From NCBI GenBank assembly GCA_036557185.1, contig DATBHZ010000062.1, positions 1 to 6,479 of the forward strand: a stretch of 6,479 nucleotides of DNA, in the 5' to 3' direction. Numbering within the stretch: position 1 is the stretch's first letter; every line of letters starts with the position of its first letter. Positions 1-5,552 of the stretch are shown piece after piece. The notes under the pieces were generated by a model. The model searched no databases. It saw only the letters and a list, made by a program, of their open reading frames with translations, and had not been told where the DNA came from. The position numbers and the translations under genes are program-made. Source of the DNA: DATBHZ01 sp036557185 (GTDB taxonomy: Bacteria; Actinomycetota; Acidimicrobiia; IMCC26256; JAENVU01).

Positions 1-44
1 GCCGCGCCGAGCAGGTACTCACCCGGCGAGAGCGCAGCTGCCAT
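1..44 (-). CDS. Possible 5' end of a leftward gene, cut by the window edge
   Basis: On the minus strand an ATG at 44-42 opens a frame that stays open to the window edge and would encode about 14 residues beginning MAAALSPGEYLLGA. A GGGAG stretch (minus strand, about 60-56) lies ten bases before the ATG and could serve as a ribosome binding site. If real, this gene diverges from the DUF2142 gene with only 18 bases between the two start codons, so its promoter or leader would lie inside the DUF2142 coding region. Too little is present to name a product. The alternative is that this is chance and the DUF2142 frame, which is also open to the left edge, occupies these bases. Confidence 0.3.
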   Translation of the reverse strand, partial: MAAALSPGEYLLGA

Positions 45-62
45 CAGCGACGGGCTCCCGGC

Positions 63-1571
63 GTGAACACCGGGGAGAGCATACGCACCGAGCCCGCGAG
101 CTCCCGGGCGCCTCGATCACAGTGGTGGACGATCTTCGGGGTCTTCGCGGTCGTGTTGGTCGCGTGGTCCATGGCTCTCCCCCCGTTCTCGGGGACCGAC
201 GAGGGCGCGCACGCCATTCGCTCGGCCGCCGCCGCGCGCGGGCACTGGACCGGACCGGCCGTGCTGCTCCTCGGCTGGCACATGACCTACAAGGTCCCCG
301 AGGGCCTCGGGAACCTCGACCGAGTGGGCTGCTTCGACCTTCGCGCCGCGCACGGCGCCCCTGCGTGCCATCCGTCCTTCAGCCCGAGCAACCGTCTCGT
401 CGACGCGACGAGCTACGAGTTCCGCGGGTTCCCCGCGTACTACACGATCGTCGGTCTCCCCAGCCTGCTGCCGCGCGGCGCAGACTCGTACCGGATGCGC
501 GTGCTCTCCGCGATCATCTGCGCCGCGTTCGCCGCGAGCGCAGTGGTCACCGCGTTGCGGCGGAGAGACCGCGCTGCCTCGGTGCTCGCGGTCATGCTCG
601 TGATGACACCAGAGGTGCTGTACCTCGCGAGCCTGGTGAACCCGAGCGGCCTCGAGATCATCTGCTCGATCGTGCTCTTCTCCGCGTTGCTCGCGCTGGC
701 GGGGGCGACCACGGAGACGGACAAGACACTCGTTCGCCGCGCAGGCGTCGCGCTCGTGGTGCTCATCGCCGTCCGATCGCTCGATCCGGGAGTCGCTCTG
801 CTCGCACTCGGCTCGTTCCTCGTGATCGCGCCGTTCACCCGCGTGAAGGAGCTCCTTCGGCGCACCGACGTACGGGGGTGGCTGGCCGCGGCTGCGGCCG
901 TCGTCGTGGCACAGATCGTCTGGATCCTCACAGTCGGCATCTCCCACCAGGAGCACCGCCAGACCTACGCGCTCGGCCAGGCCTTCGGTCGCTGGGACGA
1001 CCTGCTGCGTGAGTCGGTCGGCGTGTTCGGGCTCAACGACGTCCGCATCCCGGTCGCCGTGTACGTCGTCTGGGCGGTCGTCGCAGTCGTAGCGTTTGGC
1101 ACCGCGCTGGTGCTCGGCACGACGCGGCATCGCGTCACCGCGCTCGCGCTGCTCGCCTGCGCATGGCTGCTGGGTGTGAGCGTCGACGCGCTCAACTTCC
1201 CGAACATCGGGTTCGCATGGCAAGGCCGCTACGGGCTCCCGATCCTCGTGGCTGCCGTGCTCGTCGCCCTCGACGGGATCCGTACGCCCGAACGTTCGGC
1301 ACGCTTCCAACGCGCGTTCGCGCGACTCTCGATCGCGGCGGTGGTCGCGCTGCTCCTGGGCCAGGTCGCGGCGTTCATGAGCACGGCATCGCGCTACGGG
1401 ACGGGCGGGCCGTTCGGCTGGAACCCGTTCGCGTATCTCTCGGGCGCCGCTTGGGAACCTCGGCTGCCCGCGCTCCTGCTCCTCGCCGCGTTCGCCGCCG
1501 GAACGATCGGTCTCGGGATCGTCGTGTGCACGCGGATGCGTCCCGGAAGGCCCGCTAGCGTACCGGCATGA
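63..1571 (+). CDS. DUF2142 family multi-pass membrane protein
   Basis: This is a 502-residue integral membrane protein of the DUF2142 family, which is common in surface-polysaccharide loci; the biochemical role is not established, though the fold resembles polytopic GT-C-like glycosyltransferases. What is visible: a first hydrophobic helix at about residues 22-38, followed at once by the acidic loop PPFSGTDEGAH (40-50), comparable to the P-x-DE-x-xH loop of the family. After an external loop with three cysteines (90-102) come roughly ten more hydrophobic segments (about 146-164, 172-190, 197-214, 226-256, 272-292, 331-351, 358-376, 392-405, 421-439, 468-488). NPSG (193-196) and QGRYGLPI (387-394) match conserved family positions. 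The start is GTG at 63, since no other usable start precedes the first helix inside the window. The frame has no stop back to the left edge, so an earlier start outside the window cannot be excluded. No strong ribosome binding site is seen. Its stop overlaps the next gene by ATGA. Confidence 0.85.
   Translation: MNTGESIRTEPASSRAPRSQWWTIFGVFAVVLVAWSMALPPFSGTDEGAHAIRSAAAARGHWTGPAVLLLGWHMTYKVPEGLGNLDRVGCFDLRAAHGAPACHPSFSPSNRLVDATSYEFRGFPAYYTIVGLPSLLPRGADSYRMRVLSAIICAAFAASAVVTALRRRDRAASVLAVMLVMTPEVLYLASLVNPSGLEIICSIVLFSALLALAGATTETDKTLVRRAGVALVVLIAVRSLDPGVALLALGSFLVIAPFTRVKELLRRTDVRGWLAAAAAVVVAQIVWILTVGISHQEHRQTYALGQAFGRWDDLLRESVGVFGLNDVRIPVAVYVVWAVVAVVAFGTALVLGTTRHRVTALALLACAWLLGVSVDALNFPNIGFAWQGRYGLPILVAAVLVALDGIRTPERSARFQRAFARLSIAAVVALLLGQVAAFMSTASRYGTGGPFGWNPFAYLSGAAWEPRLPALLLLAAFAAGTIGLGIVVCTRMRPGRPASVPA
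1556..1561 (+). promoter_or_regulatory. Candidate -10 box (TAGCGT) for the methyltransferase gene
   Basis: TAGCGT fits the actinobacterial TANNNT -10 pattern. Numbering its last base as -7 puts +1 exactly on the A of the ATG at 1568, so it could drive a leaderless transcript. No matching -35 is visible. The box lies within the last codons of the DUF2142 gene, and read-through from that gene is the alternative source of transcript. The nearest SD-like string, GGAAGG at 1545-1550, is too far from the ATG to be convincing. Confidence 0.4.
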
Positions 1572-2281
1572 GTCGCTGGGTCAACGACAACCAGGAGGCT
1601 CACTGGGATCGTCGCCGCTTCTACCGCGACGCGCGCGACCCGGCGGCAGAGGCGTTCGCACGCCCCAAGATCGAGTGGCTGGCCATGATGCTCGGGATCG
1701 CTCCCGGCGCAACGGTCCTCGACGTGGGTGCCGGGACGGGCATCTTCACCTGGTGGTGGACGCAGTACGGAGCGCGGGTGACGGGCCTCGAGCTCTCGGA
1801 GAACATGATCGGGCGGAGCGCGTGCCCCGAGCTCATGCAGATCGGCAACGCCTACGACCTCCCGTTCGAAGACGACTCGTTCGACGTCACCTTCGCGGGC
1901 AATCTGCTCCACCACCTGGAGCAACCCGAGCGGGCGCTCCGCGAGATGGCGCGCTGTGCCCGGCGCGGGATCGCGATCGTGGAGTGCAATCGCAACCATC
2001 CGCCGATGGCGGCGTTCGGCGCCGTCTCCACCGTCTGCCGCGGGCTGCTCACCTACACGCGGCGGTCGCTCGTGGACATGGCCGTGGACGCGGGGCTCGA
2101 CGTCGTCGGCGCCGAGCTCCACGGCTACGTGTACGAGAACCGGTCGCCGCGCGCCTCGCTCCCGGTCGCGCGTCGGCTCGAGCACGTGCTGCCGGGCGGC
2201 GCCTACGTGATGCTGGCGGCGCGACCGCGCTATGCGGCGGCCGAAGGCTCCGGAGCGTCGTCGGTCGGCGCGAGCTCGTAG
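1568..2281 (+). CDS. Class I SAM-dependent methyltransferase
   Basis: This 237-residue soluble protein is a Rossmann-fold methyltransferase that would transfer a methyl group from S-adenosylmethionine to an unknown acceptor, plausibly a sugar or lipid intermediate given the neighbours. Motif I is intact at residues 50-58 (VLDVGAGTG). The acidic residue that normally contacts the SAM ribose is E75 in GLELS. NAYDLPFEDDSFD (94-106) is the motif II region typical of Methyltransf_11 proteins, and LLHHLEQPERALREMAR (113-129) is the following conserved helix. The length is normal for a free-standing enzyme. There is no signal peptide or membrane helix. The ATG overlaps the stop of the DUF2142 gene (ATGA), suggesting coupling, although a TANNNT box at leaderless distance also precedes it. 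The last 52 bases overlap the 3' end of the converging glycosyltransferase gene, and the corresponding C-terminal tail (about 222-237, Ala/Ser/Gly-rich) looks non-conserved. Family assignment is firm; substrate is unknown. Confidence 0.88.
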   Translation: MSRWVNDNQEAHWDRRRFYRDARDPAAEAFARPKIEWLAMMLGIAPGATVLDVGAGTGIFTWWWTQYGARVTGLELSENMIGRSACPELMQIGNAYDLPFEDDSFDVTFAGNLLHHLEQPERALREMARCARRGIAIVECNRNHPPMAAFGAVSTVCRGLLTYTRRSLVDMAVDAGLDVVGAELHGYVYENRSPRASLPVARRLEHVLPGGAYVMLAARPRYAAAEGSGASSVGASS

Positions 2282-3663
2282 AGGAACTGGTACGCGAACA
2301 ACGAGGGGCGGATCGCGAGGCCTGCGCCGTCGAGCACGATCCCCGCTCGACTCCGCTCCTGCTCTGACGCAGGAAGACCGACGTGCTCCGCACGCAGGAC
2401 CTCGAACCCTTCGCGCTCGAACAACGTCTCGGCCTCGGCCTTCGAGAAGAACCGCAAGGTGTGCTCGTCGAGGATGCCGCGCTTGTCGTAGCGCCAGCGA
2501 CCGAACGCCACGCGGGACCGCGGGTACCAGTGCCCGAAGTTCGGGACGCTGAGCATCACCGAGCCGCCGGGCGCGAGGACACCACCGAGCCCGCGCATGA
2601 GCGCCGCCGGATCGCGTACGCGACCGAGGCCGTCGAGCAGCAGCACGATGTCGAACCCGTCACCGGCCGCGCTGGGCAGACCGGCGTCGAGATCGGCGAC
2701 GACGACGGGATCGACCGAGGTGTCGACATCGTCGCCCGGCGAGGCGTCGACGCCGACGACGTCGTGCCCGCGAGCGCGCAGCTCGGCACGCACCGCCGCG
2801 AGCTGTGAGCCGAGCACGAGGACCCTGCACGGGGGCCGGTTGCCGACCCACGCGAGGATGCGACCCGTCGCCGTCTCGGGACCGGCCTTCGGCTCGTAGA
2901 GGCTGCTCGCGAACGCGGTCTCCCCACTGCCGAGGCCCAGCTTGTGCGCGCGGTAGCGGAGCACGTCGATGACGATGTCCTTCGCGTATCGCGTGCCGTT
3001 GACGTAGGAGATCTCGTCGCCGTAGTAGGTCGGGATCGGCAGCTCGACGATCCGCTTCCCCGCCTCGTGCAGTTGGATGATGATCTCGGTGTCGAAGTCG
3101 TACTCGTCGGAGTTCCGCTGGAACGGGATCTCGCGAAGCGTCGCCACGCTGTAGGCGCGGTAGCCGGTGTGCCACTCGCTCAGGTTCGTCCCGACGAGCC
3201 GGTTCTCGATCGTCGACAGCGTCTTGTTGCCGATGATCTTGTAGAGCGGCATCCCGCCGCGCCGGGCGCCGCCCGGCGTCAACATGCGCGAGCCGAAGAC
3301 CGCGTCGCACTCCTCGCGTTCGAGGGGCTCGACGATCGACGGCAGCACCTCGGGCGCGTACTGGCCGTCGGCGTGCAGCAGCACGACAATGTCGAGGTCG
3401 TGCTCGATGGCCCACTGGTAGCCGACCTTCTGGTTCCCGCCGTATCCGAGGTTGCGCGGGTTGCGCAGGACGTGCAGCGGCAGGTCGCGCCCAACGGCCT
3501 GCTTGTAGCCGAGCCCCACAAGGTAGGTCTGGTCCTCGCTCGCGTTGTCGCAGACGAGGATCTCGCTCAGGCGGGGCAGGAAGGGACGCGGGATGCGGTC
3601 GAGCACCTTGGCAAGCGTCGATGCGGCTTCGTAGGCAACGACGATGATGCCGATCCGCTTCAT
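2230..3663 (-). CDS. Fusion: family 2 glycosyltransferase plus methyltransferase-like domain
   Basis: This is a 477-residue cytosolic two-domain protein. Residues 1 to about 245 form a GT-A family 2 glycosyltransferase of the DPM1/polyprenyl-phosphate glycosyltransferase type: an N-terminal strand (MKRIGIIVVAYEAAS), DNASEDQT (39-46), a nucleotide-sugar/metal site HADGQYAPE (97-105), FGSRML (123-128) and HTGYRAYS (165-172). No C-terminal membrane helices follow. Residues about 278-460 resemble a class I methyltransferase (GVDAS at 304-308, LAPGGSVMLSVPNFGHW at 363-379, HTLRFFSKAE at 401-410). However, the SAM glycine loop is degenerate: VLVLGSQLAAV (281-291) replaces a VLDxGxGxG motif, and the usual LEH after motif II reads DGLGR. 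The fused architecture is known in databases as a bifunctional glycosyltransferase/methyltransferase. The ATG at 3663 was chosen because homologues start at this strand. The open frame runs upstream, and an in-frame GTG at 3669 would add two residues. Donor and acceptor are unknown. Confidence 0.88.
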   Translation of the reverse strand: MKRIGIIVVAYEAASTLAKVLDRIPRPFLPRLSEILVCDNASEDQTYLVGLGYKQAVGRDLPLHVLRNPRNLGYGGNQKVGYQWAIEHDLDIVVLLHADGQYAPEVLPSIVEPLEREECDAVFGSRMLTPGGARRGGMPLYKIIGNKTLSTIENRLVGTNLSEWHTGYRAYSVATLREIPFQRNSDEYDFDTEIIIQLHEAGKRIVELPIPTYYGDEISYVNGTRYAKDIVIDVLRYRAHKLGLGSGETAFASSLYEPKAGPETATGRILAWVGNRPPCRVLVLGSQLAAVRAELRARGHDVVGVDASPGDDVDTSVDPVVVADLDAGLPSAAGDGFDIVLLLDGLGRVRDPAALMRGLGGVLAPGGSVMLSVPNFGHWYPRSRVAFGRWRYDKRGILDEHTLRFFSKAEAETLFEREGFEVLRAEHVGLPASEQERSRAGIVLDGAGLAIRPSLFAYQFLYELAPTDDAPEPSAAA

Positions 3664-3672
3664 GGACACGTC

Positions 3673-3678
3673 AGGGTA
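3673..3678 (-). promoter_or_regulatory. Candidate -10 box (TACCCT) for the glycosyltransferase fusion gene
   Basis: On the minus strand TACCCT (3678 to 3673) fits TANNNT. With its last base as -7, +1 falls near 3666, three bases before the ATG at 3663, giving a leaderless or nearly leaderless transcript. No good Shine-Dalgarno sequence lies between it and the ATG. No clear -35 hexamer is seen at 17-18 bases. Confidence 0.4.
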
Positions 3679-3700
3679 CCCACCCCGCACGCAACCGGCT

Positions 3701-3725
3701 CGGTCCCGGGCCGCCGGGCCCACCG
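3701..3725. repeat. Imperfect inverted repeat in the divergent intergenic region
   Basis: CGGT (3701-3704) pairs with ACCG (3722-3725), and GGGCC (3708-3712) pairs with GGCCC (3717-3721) around a GCCG loop, leaving a three-base CCC bulge on the left arm. The nine base pairs lie near the middle of the 112-base gap between the divergent glycosyltransferase and rfbF genes, a natural place for an operator. In DNA this GC-rich, such structures arise easily by chance, so a function is only possible. Confidence 0.3.
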
Positions 3726-3766
3726 AGCAGCGCGTCGGGGGCCCCGGTCGCGCGCGAGAGCGGCAG

Positions 3767-3772
3767 TAACCT
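3767..3772 (+). promoter_or_regulatory. Candidate -10 box (TAACCT) for the rfbF cassette
   Basis: TAACCT matches TANNNT. With its last base as -7, +1 falls exactly on the G of the second of two consecutive GTG codons (3779). The TAA within the box is also the in-frame stop that bounds the rfbF reading frame, so the start can only be GTG 3776 or GTG 3779. The closest purine-rich string, GAGAG at 3756-3760, is too far away to be a good ribosome binding site, which favours leaderless translation. No -35 match is evident. Confidence 0.45.
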
Positions 3773-3775
3773 CGC

Positions 3776-4585
3776 GTGGTGGTCACCACCGGGGCAGCGG
3801 GGATTCCCGTCGTGATCCTCTGCGGCGGACGCGGGATGCGCCTGCGCGAGGAGACCGAGTACCGGCCGAAGCCGATGGTCGAGATCGGTCGCCGCCCGGT
3901 CCTCTGGCACATCATGAAGCTCTTCGCCGAGTACGGCCACACGAGCTTCGTGCTGTGCACCGGCTATCGCGGCCAGATGATCAAGGACTACTTCCTGAAC
4001 TACGAGGCCTGGAACAGCGACCTCACGATCACCCTCGGCAGCGCCAACTCTGCGCAGTTCCACGGCGGGCACCTGGAGACGGGTTGGACCGTCACCGTCG
4101 CCGACACGGGCCACGACACCCAGACCGGCGGACGCGTCAAGCGGGTCGAGCGGTACCTGGGCGCGGACCGCTTCATGGTCACGTACGGGGACGGGCTCGC
4201 AGACGTCGACATCTCGAAGCTCCTCGACTTCCACATCGCCCACGGCAAGATCGCGACCGTCACCACCACCCGCCCGCTCTCCCGCTTCGGCATCGTCGAC
4301 CTCGACGAGGACGCGACCGTCGCACGGTTCCGCGAGAAGCCGGAGGGCGACGAGTGGGTGAGCAGCGGCTTCTTCGTCTTCGAGCACGAGTTCCTCGACC
4401 GTCTCGATGACGACTGCATTCTCGAGCGCGCCCCCCTCGAGCGGCTCGCGAACGAGGGTGAGATCGTGGCGTACCAGCACGACGGCTTCTGGCAGCCGAT
4501 GGACACGTACCGTGAGTTCCTGATGCTGAACGAGCTGTGGGACAGCGGCAAGGCGCCTTGGGCCGTCTGGCGAACCGACGAGTGA
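3776..4585 (+). CDS. rfbF: Glucose-1-phosphate cytidylyltransferase
   Basis: The enzyme joins CTP and alpha-D-glucose-1-phosphate to give CDP-glucose and pyrophosphate, the entry step to CDP-linked deoxysugars. The 269 residues are close to the usual 257 or so. Visible motifs are the nucleotide-binding loop LCGGRGMRLREET (15-27), PKPMVEIG (31-38), PVLWHIMKLF (41-50), GYRGQMIKDYF (63-73), TGGRVKRVERYL (117-128), YGDGLADVD (137-145), EKPEGDEW (188-195), SSGFFVFE (196-203) and the near-terminal WQPMDTYRE (239-247). These follow the order seen in enterobacterial RfbF. The loop has Met (M21) where the classical consensus GGxGTRL has Thr. The start is GTG 3776, or GTG 3779 if the mRNA is leaderless; TAA at 3767 rules out anything longer. 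It heads a rightward cassette, with rfbG beginning 13 bases after its stop. A close relative using another sugar-1-phosphate or nucleotide cannot be excluded, but the rfbG and rfbH neighbours strongly support CDP-glucose. Confidence 0.93.
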   Translation: MVVTTGAAGIPVVILCGGRGMRLREETEYRPKPMVEIGRRPVLWHIMKLFAEYGHTSFVLCTGYRGQMIKDYFLNYEAWNSDLTITLGSANSAQFHGGHLETGWTVTVADTGHDTQTGGRVKRVERYLGADRFMVTYGDGLADVDISKLLDFHIAHGKIATVTTTRPLSRFGIVDLDEDATVARFREKPEGDEWVSSGFFVFEHEFLDRLDDDCILERAPLERLANEGEIVAYQHDGFWQPMDTYREFLMLNELWDSGKAPWAVWRTDE

Positions 4586-4598
4586 GACGAGTCGCCCG

Positions 4599-5552
4599 AT
4601 GAAGCGCGTGCTGGTGACCGGCGCGACCGGCATGATCGGCAGCGCGCTCAGTCGGCGGCTCGTCGACGACGGCTTTCCCGTCGTCGCGCTCGTGATGGAC
4701 CCGGACCCGAGCTCCGAGCTCTACCGGAGTGGCACGGCCGATGCCGTCTCGGTCGTGCACGGCCGCGTCGAGGAGCTGCACACCCTGGAGCGCGCGATCG
4801 CGGCACATGGGGTCGACACCGTGTTCCACCTCGCGGCTCAGACCCTTGTCGGCGTAGCACGGAGGCTGCCACTGCTCACCTTCGAGAGCAACGTGCTCGG
4901 AACGTGGAACGTGCTGGAGGCGTGCCGGCGACACGCCGATGCCGTCGGATCGATCGTCGTCGCGTCGAGCGACAAGGCGTACGGCACGGTCGAGGAGCTT
5001 CCCTACCGCGAGGATCTCCCCCTCGGCGGCGATGAGCCGTATGCGGCATCGAAGGCGTGCGCAGACCTCGTCGCACAGGCCTACGGCACCACCTACGACC
5101 TTCCCGTCCGCATCGCCCGGTGCGGCAACGTCTACGGCCCCGGCGACCTGAACTGGTCGCGCATCGTTCCGGGCACGATCCGGTCGCTGCTGCTCGGCGA
5201 GCAACCCTTGCTGCGCAGCGACGGGAGCTACGTGCGCGACTACCTCCACGTCGACGACGTCGTCGACAGCTATCTCGCCATGGCACGAGGCGCGTGCGTG
5301 CCGGGCGAAGCGTTCAACCTGTCGGACGAGTCGCCGCTCAGCGTGATACAGATCTACGACGCGGTCTGCGAGGCCGCGGGTCGCGCGGGAACGGAGCCGA
5401 AGATCCTCGACGACGCGCCGGGCGAGATCCACGACCAATGGCTCTCCGCGGCCAAGGCGCGCGAGCAGCTCGGTTGGACGCCGAAGGTCCGGCTGCGCAA
5501 CGGCCTCTCCTCCACCGTCGCTTGGTACCGCGCCCTCCTCGGCGTGTCATGA
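4599..5552 (+). CDS. rfbG: RfbG-type CDP-glucose 4,6-dehydratase (NAD-dependent epimerase/dehydratase)
   Basis: This is a 317-residue extended short-chain dehydrogenase/reductase. In this context it most likely oxidises C4, removes water across C5-C6 and reduces C6 of CDP-glucose, giving CDP-4-keto-6-deoxyglucose with NAD recycled in the site. Visible features: the NAD-binding loop GATGMIG (8-14), HLAAQTLV (77-84), the SDK triad region VASSDKAYG (121-129), the YxxxK catalytic pair Y148/K152 in PYAASKACADLV, and GNVYGPGD (176-183) leading into NWSRIVPGTIRS. Asp-Lys at 125-126, instead of the Asp-Glu of dTDP-glucose dehydratases, is the pattern of CDP-glucose dehydratases. It is about 40 residues shorter than enterobacterial RfbG and carries the generic RDYLHVDDVVDSYLAMA (214-229) in place of the RfbG RPWQHVLEP segment, so it is a divergent subgroup. 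An epimerase or another NDP-sugar dehydratase role remains possible. The ATG lies 13 bases after rfbF, and its TGA overlaps the rfbH start. Confidence 0.82.
   Translation: MKRVLVTGATGMIGSALSRRLVDDGFPVVALVMDPDPSSELYRSGTADAVSVVHGRVEELHTLERAIAAHGVDTVFHLAAQTLVGVARRLPLLTFESNVLGTWNVLEACRRHADAVGSIVVASSDKAYGTVEELPYREDLPLGGDEPYAASKACADLVAQAYGTTYDLPVRIARCGNVYGPGDLNWSRIVPGTIRSLLLGEQPLLRSDGSYVRDYLHVDDVVDSYLAMARGACVPGEAFNLSDESPLSVIQIYDAVCEAAGRAGTEPKILDDAPGEIHDQWLSAAKAREQLGWTPKVRLRNGLSSTVAWYRALLGVS

Noticed and set aside
117..1310. Minus-strand open frame (397 codons) opposite the DUF2142 gene
   Set aside because: It is highly charged and repetitive in Arg/Glu/Asp, as expected for the antisense of a hydrophobic membrane protein gene; no family resemblance.
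2247..2256. GCTCCGGAGC as a transcription terminator
   Set aside because: It is a perfect palindrome with no separate loop and no following T run on either strand; too short to support a terminator call.
3664..3960. N-terminal extension of the glycosyltransferase gene by 99 codons to an ATG at 3960
   Set aside because: The extension runs antisense through the start of rfbF, has no domain resemblance, and the family begins at the MKRIGIIVVAYE strand encoded from 3663.
2944..4410. Long plus-strand open frame (488 codons) antisense to the glycosyltransferase and out of frame with rfbF
   Set aside because: Its translation is Arg/Ala/Val/Asp-rich with no recognisable motif, and it lies across two clearly identified genes; long shadow frames are expected in DNA this GC-rich.
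4260..5438. Long minus-strand open frame (392 codons) opposite rfbF and rfbG
   Set aside because: It has the biased, motif-free composition of an antisense frame, while the plus strand has strong family motifs throughout.
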